Shown: one piece after another, positions 1-8,051 of the stretch
How the letters are laid out: every line of letters starts with the position of its first letter
How positions within the stretch are numbered: the first letter of the stretch is position 1
NCBI GenBank assembly: GCA_039027435.1
Contig: JBCCKF010000004.1
Location: 186,001-250,000 of the forward strand
Length of the DNA stretch: 64,000 bases
Direction of reading: 5' to 3'
DNA from: CALBPI01 sp039027435
GTDB lineage: Bacteria > Pseudomonadota > Gammaproteobacteria > Steroidobacterales > Woeseiaceae
The notes under the pieces: generated by a model
What the model was told of the DNA's origin: nothing
Seen by the model: the letters and a program-made list of their open reading frames with translations, nothing else
Database searches by the model: none
Translations under genes and position numbers: made by a program

Positions 1-444
1 CGACATGTACAGATGCGGTGCCTTCTCGAGCGCCACGGGATCCTGTGCGCGATGCAGATTCATGTGTTCGTTCTGCACGAGGCTGATCGTGTCTACGCCG
101 CCGCCAACGACAATCGGCATACGATCGTGGATGACCTGCTTCGCAGCCGTTGCGATTGCCATCATGCCCGACGCACACTGACGATCGATCGACATGCCTG
201 CAACGGTCACTGGTAGGCCGGCAACGACCGCCGCCTGACGGCCAACGTTCTGCCCGGTCGAACCCTGCTGCAACGCACAGCCGATCACGACATCGTCGAC
301 TTCACCGGGATCGATCCCTGCACGCTCGACCGCGTGTTTGATGGCATGGCCGGCCAGCGACTGGCCCTGGGTGTTATTGAAGGCGCCGCGGTAGGCACGG
401 CCGATTGGCGTGCGTGCCGTTGAAACGATAACTGCATCGCTCAT
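1..444 (-). CDS. Thiolase (acetyl-CoA C-acyltransferase), C-terminus cut by window edge
   Basis: N-terminal 148 residues of a thiolase, which cleaves 3-ketoacyl-CoA with CoA in the last step of beta-oxidation or a similar degradation spiral. The start reads MSDAVIVSTARTPIGRA, typical of the family. The nucleophilic cysteine is visible at residue 90 in DRQCASGMMA. The ATG at 444 is preceded by AGGAG and lies 9 bases after the stop of the SDR gene, so this is the distal gene of a minus-strand operon with SDR, MaoC and acyl-CoA ligase. The C-terminal catalytic His and Cys lie outside the window. Substrate chain length cannot be read from sequence. Confidence 0.93.
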   Translation of the reverse strand, partial: MSDAVIVSTARTPIGRAYRGAFNNTQGQSLAGHAIKHAVERAGIDPGEVDDVVIGCALQQGSTGQNVGRQAAVVAGLPVTVAGMSIDRQCASGMMAIATAAKQVIHDRMPIVVGGGVDTISLVQNEHMNLHRAQDPVALEKAPHLYMS

Positions 445-453
445 ATTGATCTC

Positions 454-1377
454 CTAGCGTTCGAGGCTGATGCCGAGTTTCTTGGCAAGTGCGGTCAGGA
501 ACTTCACGCTCTGCTCACTGCCCTGCTGCAACTCACGCGCCGTCGACAAATCACTGGCCTCGTCCCACTGCGCGGCGAGGTTCTCTGCGGTTACATCATC
601 TCCGGTGAGCAGAATGCCTTCCGATTCGATAATCGCCGCACGAGCGAAACCGCCGGCCCCCGCTGCAATGATCTGGCGACTGCCTGCGTCCTTCGAACAC
701 ATGAAAATAACGGCAGGGGTTACGAGTTCGGGCTTCAACGCGGCCAGAACATCCTCGCCCATCAGGTCTTCTGTCATTCGCGTCGCAGCGACCGGCGCAA
801 GCGTGTTGACATGAATGTTGTACTTCATGCCTTCGAGATGCAGCGTGTTCATGAAGCCCACCAATCCGAGCTTGGCAGCGCCATAGTTTGATTGGCCAAA
901 GTTGCCGTACAGTCCCGACGAGGAGCTCGTCATCATGATGCGGCCGTACTGCTGCTGACGCATGATTTCCCAAACGGCTTTGGTGCACACAACGCTACCG
1001 ATAAGGTGCACATCGACCACCATTTCAAAATCGTCGAGCTCCATTTTCGCAAAGGTCTTGTCACGGAGAATGCCGGCGTTATTCACGAGCACATCAATCC
1101 GTCCCCAGCGATCCATAGCCGCCTTCACCATCGCCTCGACTTCGTCGGGCTTGGTCACATTTGCGCCATCAGCGATCGCCTCGCCGCCCATCGCCTCGAT
1201 CTCAGCAACGACCGCTTCTGCCGCACTGCTCGAACCGCCGGTACCGTCGCGTGCCCCACCAAGATCATTGACGACGACCTTCGCGCCGCGGCGCGCAAAC
1301 TCCAACGCGTGGCAGCGACCAAGACCGCCACCAGCGCCCGTGACGATCACAACCTGGTCGTCAAAACGAATACTCAT
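454..1377 (-). CDS. SDR-family 3-hydroxyacyl-CoA dehydrogenase (MFE2-like)
   Basis: 307-residue short-chain dehydrogenase resembling the (3R)-hydroxyacyl-CoA dehydrogenase half of peroxisomal multifunctional enzyme 2. It has the nucleotide-binding glycine motif TGAGGGLG at residues 13-20, NNAG at 99-102, and a catalytic serine patch at 151-154 followed by Tyr165 and Lys169 (YGAAK). The NDLGG segment near residue 37 followed by a GGSS insertion is characteristic of the MFE2 group. Expected reaction: NAD-dependent oxidation of (3R)-hydroxyacyl-CoA to 3-ketoacyl-CoA, between the MaoC hydratase just upstream and the thiolase just downstream. The C-terminal 60 residues extend beyond the basic SDR fold. 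Confidence 0.9.
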   Translation of the reverse strand: MSIRFDDQVVIVTGAGGGLGRCHALEFARRGAKVVVNDLGGARDGTGGSSSAAEAVVAEIEAMGGEAIADGANVTKPDEVEAMVKAAMDRWGRIDVLVNNAGILRDKTFAKMELDDFEMVVDVHLIGSVVCTKAVWEIMRQQQYGRIMMTSSSSGLYGNFGQSNYGAAKLGLVGFMNTLHLEGMKYNIHVNTLAPVAATRMTEDLMGEDVLAALKPELVTPAVIFMCSKDAGSRQIIAAGAGGFARAAIIESEGILLTGDDVTAENLAAQWDEASDLSTARELQQGSEQSVKFLTALAKKLGISLER

Positions 1378-1390
1378 TCTTGTTGCTCCT

Positions 1391-1855
1391 TTAGCCCTGC
1401 GTCACGAACATCGACAGGGTTTGTGCGATCAGCGCGGGTTTGTCCACGCCTTCAATTTCAATCGTGCAGGTGGACTTGAACAGGTACTGCCCAGGGTTCT
1501 TTTCCACTGCTTCATCGAGTACCTGGTGACACCGAATCCGGCTGCCAACGCGCACCGGCGTCAGGAACCGCACCTTATCCGATCCATAGTTGATGGCCAT
1601 TACGGTGCCCTTCGGTGCAATGCCGCACTGCTCGCCGAAATATGGCAGCAGTGATAGAGACAGAAAGCCGTGTGCAATCGTACCGCCGAACGGTGTCTTG
1701 GCCGCAGCCTCTTCATCCAGATGAATGAACTGGTGATCCAGCGTTGCATCCGCAAACGCATTCACGCGGTCCTGATCGATCGTGATCCAGTCCGACGGCT
1801 CCCGCGCCTTACCGATGTACTGATCGATTTCGGCCATATCCACCAATTGACTCAT
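1391..1855 (-). CDS. MaoC-like (R)-specific enoyl-CoA hydratase
   Basis: 154-residue single hot-dog domain of the MaoC family, which hydrates trans-2-enoyl-CoA to (3R)-hydroxyacyl-CoA. The hydratase-2 type motif is visible as Asp40, His45 and Asp47 in DHQFIHLDEEAA, followed by PFGGTIAHGF. The ATG at 1855 is chosen because AGGAG lies 5 bases upstream; reading further upstream adds only eight residues with no ribosome site. It sits between the acyl-CoA ligase (20-base gap) and the SDR (13-base gap). MaoC plus SDR gives the R-stereochemistry route, the bacterial two-protein equivalent of MFE2. Some MaoC proteins act on other thioesters, so the substrate is open. Confidence 0.9.
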   Translation of the reverse strand: MSQLVDMAEIDQYIGKAREPSDWITIDQDRVNAFADATLDHQFIHLDEEAAAKTPFGGTIAHGFLSLSLLPYFGEQCGIAPKGTVMAINYGSDKVRFLTPVRVGSRIRCHQVLDEAVEKNPGQYLFKSTCTIEIEGVDKPALIAQTLSMFVTQG

Positions 1856-1875
1856 CTTTTTCTCCTGGTTTGTTC

Positions 1876-3552
1876 TCAAGCCTGCATGGCTGCCAACGCA
1901 GCTTCACGCAACCCTCGTTTGTAGATCTTGGCAGTCGCACCTCGCGGCAGCGGCTCGCCGCGCACCTCGATGCTCACAGGAACCTTGTAGTACGCAAGCC
2001 GCTCTTTCACAAACGCTTGCAGGTCTGCCTCGCTCGGCGCGTCGTGCGCGTAGACCACCGCCACAAGCTGCTCCCCCAACTTCTCGCAGGGCAAGCCGAA
2101 TACGGCGGCCTCCTTGACCTGGTCGTGCGCGTACAACGCCTCCTCGACTTCCTGACAGCTGATGTTTTCACCGCCGCGGATCACGATGTCCTTAAGCCGG
2201 TCGACGATGAACAGATCGCCGTCTTCATCGAGGTAGCCCACGTCGCCGGACTTCACGTACCCGTCCTGCAGTGTCTCCGCTGTTGCTTCGGGCTGGTTCA
2301 AATAACCCTGCATGTTGGCAATCGAATGAATCCAGATTTCACCCGCCTCTCCTGCCGGACACTCATTGCCGTCTTCGTCCACGATCTTGATCGTGACCAA
2401 CGGGAAACAACCCATGCCCACGCTGTTGGGCTTCTCCTGATAAGGCTGCCCGGCGTTGGCAGTGCCGAGCGCGCTGGTCTCGGTCATGCCGTAGCCAACG
2501 GCCGGCATCACGTTTTCCATTGCATCGGTGATCACGGGAACGTGCGACGCAGGACGCGCTGCACCACCGCCACTAACGGCATAGAGCGAACTCAGGCTAC
2601 GACCGGATTTGGCGGCCGCCTCTGCCAGCTCGAACGACATGCTGGGAACGCCATTGAACGCCGTCAGATCCTCATTCTCAATGAGATCCAGAGCCTGTTC
2701 GACGTTCCAGCGATCCATCATGACGATCTTCTGACCCGCGAGAATGGACAGCAGGAACAGCGCATTACACCCCGTGACGTGGAAAAGCGGCACGGCGAGC
2801 AAAATACCCATCTGTTTGCCTTCGGCAGGGCCCTTTCCGCGGACCATACGATCTGCCGTAGAGAGCAGCCCCCAGCACATGATCGTGTTGATCGAGGCGA
2901 TGTGGGTCTGGAGCACGCCTTTAGGGTTGCCGGTCGAGCCCGATGTGTAGAACAACGTGCCAACGTCATGCGGTCCTGGCGGTGTGATGTCGAGCGAGTC
3001 GTCGGACTGCGCCAGCAGCGCCTCCCATGAAGTGCCTATGCTGCCGTCGCCGCGCGCAACAATGACATCGAGCGAGAGGCCTTCGATAATCGGAGCGAGC
3101 CGCGATGCGCGCTGTTGATCCGCGAGGATAATCTTGGCACCGCTATCTTCGCAGGCAAATTGCAGTTCCGCAGTTTGCCACCAGGCGTTCATCAAGACGG
3201 CGACGGCACCGATCCGCGTAATCGCCATGTAAGCGATCATCCATTCGGGGAAGTTACGCATAGCGATCGCAACGTGATCACCCGGTTTCACACCCTTGGC
3301 AAGCAGTGCCTTTCCGGCCTTTATCGATAAGGCCTCGGCTTCGGCAAATGTCAGCCTTTCATCGTGGTAGACGATAAAGTCGAGTGCGGCATGCTCGGCG
3401 CCTGCGTGCGCGTAAAGGTGGTGCAGTGAGGGCGGTGCATTCGAGAAGACCGGATAGTCGATGCCATCGACCGTCGTCGAGCCGACCGCAAACTCCGGTG
3501 CCTCCACAATCGCCTGTTCGCAGAACGCGAGAATCGGATTCGCTGCTGCCAT
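1876..3552 (-). CDS. AMP-dependent acyl-CoA synthetase
   Basis: 558-residue ANL-superfamily ligase that activates a carboxylic acid with ATP and CoA. Signature motifs are present: LFYTSGSTGNPKGV (about 200-213), GYGMTETS, and the hinge region SGDVGYLDEDGDLFIVDRLKD, with a C-terminal catalytic lysine in PRGATAKIYKR. It is the first gene of a minus-strand operon followed by MaoC hydratase, SDR and thiolase, so it probably primes the substrate of that pathway: a fatty acid, a branched acid or a steroid side chain. No acyl-CoA dehydrogenase is visible in the window, so the first oxidation must be encoded elsewhere. It diverges from the phosphoesterase gene across a 174-bp gap. Confidence 0.9.
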   Translation of the reverse strand: MAAANPILAFCEQAIVEAPEFAVGSTTVDGIDYPVFSNAPPSLHHLYAHAGAEHAALDFIVYHDERLTFAEAEALSIKAGKALLAKGVKPGDHVAIAMRNFPEWMIAYMAITRIGAVAVLMNAWWQTAELQFACEDSGAKIILADQQRASRLAPIIEGLSLDVIVARGDGSIGTSWEALLAQSDDSLDITPPGPHDVGTLFYTSGSTGNPKGVLQTHIASINTIMCWGLLSTADRMVRGKGPAEGKQMGILLAVPLFHVTGCNALFLLSILAGQKIVMMDRWNVEQALDLIENEDLTAFNGVPSMSFELAEAAAKSGRSLSSLYAVSGGGAARPASHVPVITDAMENVMPAVGYGMTETSALGTANAGQPYQEKPNSVGMGCFPLVTIKIVDEDGNECPAGEAGEIWIHSIANMQGYLNQPEATAETLQDGYVKSGDVGYLDEDGDLFIVDRLKDIVIRGGENISCQEVEEALYAHDQVKEAAVFGLPCEKLGEQLVAVVYAHDAPSEADLQAFVKERLAYYKVPVSIEVRGEPLPRGATAKIYKRGLREAALAAMQA

Positions 3553-3635
3553 GACTGCCCCCCATACAAGTCAAAGAGTTGTGGAGTGTATCGAAGCCGC
3601 CACCCGGCGCAAAACAACGGAAAGCTTCAGTGTTC

Positions 3636-3686
3636 GTTCGGCGTAACCGAACAGTCCCAAAAGTGTCATCTGACGTTAACGTAACC
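3636..3686. promoter_or_regulatory. Candidate operator region between acyl-CoA ligase and phosphoesterase genes
   Basis: The 174-bp divergent gap (3553-3726) holds an inverted repeat GTTCGG-N5-CCGAAC (3636-3652) and a 10-bp palindrome ACGTTAACGT (3673-3682). The word CGTAACC occurs twice, 38 bp apart (3642 and 3680). ACGT-centred palindromes are known for several fatty-acid and branched-chain catabolism regulators; assignment to one of them is inference. A TGTCAT word at 3664 resembles half of a Pho box but has no good second half. No clear -35/-10 pair was found. Confidence 0.35.
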
Positions 3687-3726
3687 CGACCAAAATGCAG
3701 CCACGTCAAGCAGTTAAGGTGCACTT

Positions 3727-4536
3727 ATGCATTCCGACAGCTCTGTAACCCGCCTCAAGGAACGAGCGGGCCCTCTCGACGGCAAAAGCGCTTTTATTTC
3801 GGACCTTCATCTCGGCACGGCCGGTTGTCGGGCAGAGCGTTTGCTGGATTTCCTCGAACATCTGAACGTTGAAAACCTGTATCTCGTCGGTGATGTGCTC
3901 GACCTCGAACGCATGCAACAGGTCGTTCGCTGGCCGGAATCCCACACGGCAGTCGTGCAGAGGGTGCTCAGCATGGCCGCGCAGGGTGTAAAGGTGACCT
4001 ATATACCCGGCAACCATGATGCTCGAATTCGAGCATTCGCGGGATCGACGTTCAAAGGCGTCGATATTCGGCTCAATACGATTCATGAGACGGCCGCAGG
4101 AAAGCGGCTGCTGGTCACCCACGGGGATCAGTTTGATACGCACCTGAAGATCGGATCGCTAAAGGAAAAGATCGGCAGTGCCGCTTACGGATGGTTGGTA
4201 GGTTTGGATGTGAGCGTCAACCGCGTCAGATCCAGATTTGGCTACAGAGATGTCTCGATCGCAACGGCGATGAAACTGCGCTTCAAGAGCGCGCAGGAAT
4301 ACATTGCACGCTACGAGCGGATTGCCTCGGAAGAGGCACGAAAGCGTGGACTGGACGGCATCATCTGCGGACACATCCATAAGCCCGCCATCATCGAAGA
4401 CCACAGTGTCGTGTATTACAACGACGGTGACTGGGTAGAACATTGCTCAGCACTGATTGAGGATGACTCGGGAGCGCTGTCCAACGTTCATTGGACGGAA
4501 AGCCTCCGACCAATGGATGAAATGCGGGTTGCCTGA
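3727..4536 (+). CDS. Metallophosphoesterase, PlcP / LpxH-like
   Basis: 269-residue calcineurin-fold phosphoesterase. Metal ligands are clear: SDLHLG (Asp26, His28), GDVLD (55-59), GNHD (95-98), THGD (131-134) and GHIH (215-218). The pattern SDLHLGT-GC-AE-LLDFL, the NRVR segment and the NDGDWVE tail match the branch that contains both UDP-2,3-diacylglucosamine diphosphatase-like proteins and PlcP, the phospholipase C that turns phospholipid into diacylglycerol during phosphate-starvation lipid remodelling. A GT4 glycosyltransferase of the type paired with PlcP lies 0.9 kb downstream, which favours PlcP. Sequence alone does not exclude a lipid A role. Cytoplasmic or peripheral; no signal peptide. 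Confidence 0.75.
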   Translation: MHSDSSVTRLKERAGPLDGKSAFISDLHLGTAGCRAERLLDFLEHLNVENLYLVGDVLDLERMQQVVRWPESHTAVVQRVLSMAAQGVKVTYIPGNHDARIRAFAGSTFKGVDIRLNTIHETAAGKRLLVTHGDQFDTHLKIGSLKEKIGSAAYGWLVGLDVSVNRVRSRFGYRDVSIATAMKLRFKSAQEYIARYERIASEEARKRGLDGIICGHIHKPAIIEDHSVVYYNDGDWVEHCSALIEDDSGALSNVHWTESLRPMDEMRVA

Positions 4537-4565
4537 GCGCGACACGCGCACAAGGAATCGTGACG

Positions 4566-4772
4566 ATGAATCTGCTACAGCGTTATTCGCGGACTTTGAC
4601 GGCCCCAGATCGACCTAAGGTGGAAGCCGCTCGCAAAGATCCACTTTCTCCACAAATCTGGCGCGGCCAGTTGCTATCGGTTGGATATGGTCACACCGAT
4701 TGGGACGAAGAGATCGTCGCTAGTGAAGTGACACCCAGCGAATCTGCCATTGGTCAACCGTATCCGGGCTGA
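4566..4772 (+). CDS. Possible small protein of unknown function
   Basis: 68-codon reading frame starting MNLLQRYSRT, with AAGGA 9 bases before the ATG and a start 29 bases after the phosphoesterase stop. No domain is recognised. Its last 53 bases overlap the 3' end of the convergent PAP2 gene, which argues against strong constraint. It may be a genuine short gene co-transcribed with the phosphoesterase or a chance frame. Confidence 0.25.
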   Translation: MNLLQRYSRTLTAPDRPKVEAARKDPLSPQIWRGQLLSVGYGHTDWDEEIVASEVTPSESAIGQPYPG

Positions 4773-5310
4773 CTAGCGGCGTAACGTCGATCAGCGTCAT
4801 GCTGATCATTGCGAGCGCGGACCCCAAAAGCGCACCGACCACGACGTCACTGGGGTAATGCAGTCCGAGCACCACCCGTGAAATCGCGACTAGAACAGCA
4901 AAGATGAGTAACGCGCCGAACACCGTCGGTACATAGGCAGAAAGCATTGTGGTGAATAAAACCGCGTGTAGCGTGTGACCGGACGGGAAGCTGTATTGAT
5001 CAAGCGGTGCGGTCTGGCAAACGATCTGCCCATGTGACACAAACGGTCGCGGCCGTACCAATCGTTCTTTGAGGTACGTGTAAATTCCCACACCCACGAG
5101 CGACGTGAAACCCACATGGAGCATCGCCGCAACCCCCTGCCAACCGTACAGCACGGCGAACACTGTCATCAGCGAGTACCAGAACACGCCGTCACCAAGA
5201 CGGCTCACAATTCGGAACAAGCCAACGACCGGTCGGAAGCGGCTGAGCCAATTCACCCGAAGGCAAAGCCCGAGTTCGAGCTTATCCGCCTGACTGAGTA
5301 GTACATTCAT
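4720..5310 (-). CDS. PAP2-family membrane phosphatase
   Basis: About 196-residue integral membrane acid phosphatase of the PAP2 superfamily, acting on lipid phosphates such as phosphatidate or undecaprenyl pyrophosphate. All three catalytic signatures are intact: KERLVRPRP (KX6RP), SFPSGHT (PSGH) and SRVVLGLHYPSD (SRX5HX3D). Hydrophobic segments flank the motifs. The ATG at 5310 is chosen because the 21 codons upstream are polar and unlike the family; no strong ribosome site is seen, so the start is uncertain. It lies on the opposite strand between the PlcP-like phosphoesterase and the GT4 glycosyltransferase, which suggests a lipid role. Confidence 0.85.
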   Translation of the reverse strand: MNVLLSQADKLELGLCLRVNWLSRFRPVVGLFRIVSRLGDGVFWYSLMTVFAVLYGWQGVAAMLHVGFTSLVGVGIYTYLKERLVRPRPFVSHGQIVCQTAPLDQYSFPSGHTLHAVLFTTMLSAYVPTVFGALLIFAVLVAISRVVLGLHYPSDVVVGALLGSALAMISMTLIDVTPLVSPDTVDQWQIRWVSLH

Positions 5311-5463
5311 TTTTGCACACCACGGGCACGCAGCCGTCGGAAAATTACCCGGCGTAGGATGCGGTTGAATCACTACAGAAAGTTGAAAAATATATTACGC
5401 TTTAGTGACCGAAAAACACCGCTTTTTCATGCGCTTGTAACACAGCCGGCATAGTCTCCCGAC

Positions 5464-6537
5464 ATGAAAATCGCAATTGTTACGGATGCATGGCATCCGC
5501 AAACCAACGGCGTCGTAACCACTCTGTCGCGAACGTCCGAAGCGCTGATCGAGATGGGGCACGAAGTGAAAATGTTCACGCCTGAGCCCTATCGCACGAT
5601 TCCTTGCCCGTCCTACCCGGAAATTCGCTTGTCGTTGTTTGCGGGACGACGCCTCAGACGTTCGCTTGATGATTTCGCGCCGGACTCTATTCATGTCGCA
5701 ACGGAAGGGCCGCTGGGATTCGCGGCGCGCCGATACTGCAAGAAGCGAGGTTTGAAATTTACGACCTCCTACCACACGCAGTTTCCGGCGTACGTGCGCA
5801 AACGGTTCCCGATTCCGGAGCGTTGGACATGGGCTTTCGTACGCTGGTTTCATAACGCGGCGGAAAATACACTGGCACCAACGCCGGCGATCGTTGCCGA
5901 GCTCAAACACCATGGGTTCAAAGCGCCTGTCGTTTGGGGGCGAGGAGTAGATACCGATTTGTTCCAACCGAGTCCTGCCCACCGAGACCCCCGCAGCGGG
6001 CCGGTCTATCTGTATGCCGGACGGGTCGCTGTTGAAAAAAACCTCGAAGCATTCGCCGGCATGAAAGTACAGGGCCAAAAAGTCATCGTAGGCGACGGAC
6101 CCGACCTGAAAAGACTGCAGTCGAAGTACTCGGATTGCACCTTTACCGGCTACAAGTTCGGCGCTGAACTCGCGTCGATCATGGCAAGCGCTGACGTATT
6201 TGTGTTCCCGAGCCGCACGGATACATTTGGACTGGTGATGCTGGAGGCCATGGCATGCGGCGTACCGGTAGCCGCCTACCCTGTGCCGGGCCCCATCGAC
6301 GTGGTTCAGCATGGCCAGACAGGATTTCTTGACGAAGACCTCGGCAAGGCCTGCTCGGAGGCACTGAAACTCAGTCGTGAGACCTGTCGCCAGCATGCGC
6401 TGAACAACAGCTGGGCGAAATGCAGCGAAGTCTTCTCAAGCTACCTCGTTGGCATCACCGACGAGACTGCGGTTTCTGCGTCGGCTTCGGTTGTCAGCAA
6501 CACACCGGACGAAGCTTCAGACCGCGCCCCCCACTAG
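5464..6537 (+). CDS. GT4-family glycosyltransferase, glycolipid type (Agt-like)
   Basis: 357-residue GT-B fold, family GT4 glycosyltransferase. The N-terminus MKIAIVTDAWHPQTNGVVTT and the nucleotide-sugar region SRTDTFGLVMLEAMACGVPV (about 249-268) are typical of MgtA/Agt-like enzymes that transfer hexose or hexuronate to diacylglycerol. HTQFPAYVRKRFPIP (about 106-120) is also characteristic of this group. No transmembrane segment; probably peripheral on the inner leaflet. In phosphate-stressed bacteria, Agt uses diacylglycerol released by PlcP, and a PlcP-like gene lies just upstream. The 153-bp gap before it (5311-5463) holds no recognisable element. The sugar donor is not predictable. Confidence 0.85.
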   Translation: MKIAIVTDAWHPQTNGVVTTLSRTSEALIEMGHEVKMFTPEPYRTIPCPSYPEIRLSLFAGRRLRRSLDDFAPDSIHVATEGPLGFAARRYCKKRGLKFTTSYHTQFPAYVRKRFPIPERWTWAFVRWFHNAAENTLAPTPAIVAELKHHGFKAPVVWGRGVDTDLFQPSPAHRDPRSGPVYLYAGRVAVEKNLEAFAGMKVQGQKVIVGDGPDLKRLQSKYSDCTFTGYKFGAELASIMASADVFVFPSRTDTFGLVMLEAMACGVPVAAYPVPGPIDVVQHGQTGFLDEDLGKACSEALKLSRETCRQHALNNSWAKCSEVFSSYLVGITDETAVSASASVVSNTPDEASDRAPH

Positions 6538-6541
6538 GCCG

Positions 6542-8026
6542 TTAGCTTCGCGTCCTGGCGACCGCCGAGTGCCAGCTCTGCATGAGCTGCGCAGCGTCGG
6601 CATCAGGCATTACTGGAGATGCACTGTGGTCGACCGCGCGAACCTTCGTCAGGGCATCCAGCGAATCGAATAGTCCGGCCTGTAATCCAGCTAACGCCGC
6701 CGCACCGAGCACCGTGGACTCTGTGTTGGCAGGACGTTCGATCGGCAAGCGTGTCACATCTGCCAAGAACTGGAGGAACCAGGTGTTGGCGACCATGCCT
6801 CCGTCCACTCTGAGTAAAGCGGGACTAAGCCCATCGTCCTTCATTGCACCCATCAGGTCTGCCGTTTGATAAGCGATCGATTGTAGCGTCGCGGTCACAA
6901 TCGCAGCTCGATCACTACCACGAGTCAATCCAAAAATTGCGCCCCTCGCGTCGGGGTCCCAGTGTGGCGCACCCAGCCCGGTAAAGGCGGGGACCACGAC
7001 GACATCGCGCTCGATGCCGTGTGATTCGGCAATATCTGCCGTGTCTTTGGCGTGATCGATTATTCGAATGCCATCGCGCAGCCACTGTATCGCCGACCCT
7101 GCAACAAAGATGCTGCCCTCGATCGCATAGGTCGTCTCACCTGCAATGCGGTAGCCGATTGTGGACAACAACTGGTTGTTGGACCGCACGATGGAGGAGC
7201 CCGAGTTCGCGATCACGAAACAGCCGGTGCCGTAGGTACTCTTCGTCGCACCTGGCGCAAAGCAGCACTGGCCGATCAGTGCCGCCTGTTGATCACCCGC
7301 AATTCCGCCGATGGGTATGGCACTGCCGAATAAATCGTCTGCGGTGACACCGTAATCGTCGGCACAGTCCCGGACCTCCGGCAATACGGCCTCGGGAACG
7401 TTAAAGATGCTAAGCAACTCGTCATCCCATTGCTGTGACTCGATATCGAGCAGCGCTGTGCGCGATGCGTTGGTCACGTCGGTTGCGTGTACCGCTCCAC
7501 CCGTGAGCCGCCACAACACGAAAGTGTCGACCGTGCCGAAGGCGAGCTGACCTGCATCTGCCCTTTCCCGTGCACCTTCTGTGTGATCGAGAATCCAGGC
7601 GAGCTTTGTCGCCGAAAAATAAGGATCTAGTCGCAGACCCGTCTTGCGCTCCACGACCGGGCCATGGCCTTCGCCAGCCAGTCCTCGACAAATCTCAGCC
7701 GTCCGGCGATCCTGCCAGACGATCGCTCGGCTAATCGGTTTGCCGGTTTCCCGATCCCAGACAATAGTCGTCTCGCGCTGGTTGGTGATCCCGATGCTCG
7801 CGACTTCTGCGGCGGAGATGCCCGCGTTGTTGAGAGCCTCCCGGCAGACTGTCACCACAGAGTCCCAAATCTCTTCAGCGTCGTGCTCGACCCATCCCGA
7901 CTGGGGAAAGTGTTGAGCAAACTCTTGCTGTGCACTGGCGACCACTTCAAGGTTGGCATCGAAGACCACCGCGCGACTGCTGGTCGTCCCCTGATCGATT
8001 GCCAGAATGTAAGATTTCTTGCTCAC
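6542..8026 (-). CDS. glpK: Glycerol kinase
   Basis: FGGY-family glycerol kinase, 494 residues, the usual length; converts glycerol and ATP to sn-glycerol 3-phosphate. The N-terminus ILAIDQGTTSSRA, the GGIAGDQQAALIGQ segment and LRVDGGMVANTWFLQFLADV near the C-terminus are diagnostic. A GTG start at 8026 (MSKKSYILAIDQ) with an upstream GAGGGG is preferred because it gives the family length; an in-frame ATG at 8068 would add 14 residues and overlap the thioesterase gene. No glpF or glpD is beside it. It could recycle glycerol released by lipid turnover, since it neighbours lipid-remodelling genes (inference). Confidence 0.95.
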   Translation of the reverse strand: MSKKSYILAIDQGTTSSRAVVFDANLEVVASAQQEFAQHFPQSGWVEHDAEEIWDSVVTVCREALNNAGISAAEVASIGITNQRETTIVWDRETGKPISRAIVWQDRRTAEICRGLAGEGHGPVVERKTGLRLDPYFSATKLAWILDHTEGARERADAGQLAFGTVDTFVLWRLTGGAVHATDVTNASRTALLDIESQQWDDELLSIFNVPEAVLPEVRDCADDYGVTADDLFGSAIPIGGIAGDQQAALIGQCCFAPGATKSTYGTGCFVIANSGSSIVRSNNQLLSTIGYRIAGETTYAIEGSIFVAGSAIQWLRDGIRIIDHAKDTADIAESHGIERDVVVVPAFTGLGAPHWDPDARGAIFGLTRGSDRAAIVTATLQSIAYQTADLMGAMKDDGLSPALLRVDGGMVANTWFLQFLADVTRLPIERPANTESTVLGAAALAGLQAGLFDSLDALTKVRAVDHSASPVMPDADAAQLMQSWHSAVARTRS

Positions 8027-8051
8027 CGCACTCGCCCCCTCTTTAGTGACG

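Noticed and set aside
1870..3030. Long plus-strand frame opposite the acyl-CoA ligase
   Set aside because: It is antisense to a gene with complete ANL motifs; its translation is His/Arg-rich and unlike any protein, typical of a shadow in GC-rich DNA.
3661..3686. Pho box before the PlcP-like gene
   Set aside because: Only one TGTCAT-like half is present; the word 11 bp downstream does not match, so phosphate control is not supported by sequence.
5395..6396. Long minus-strand frame opposite the GT4 glycosyltransferase
   Set aside because: It runs antisense to a gene with clear GT4 motifs, and its translation is Arg/Cys-rich with no domain.
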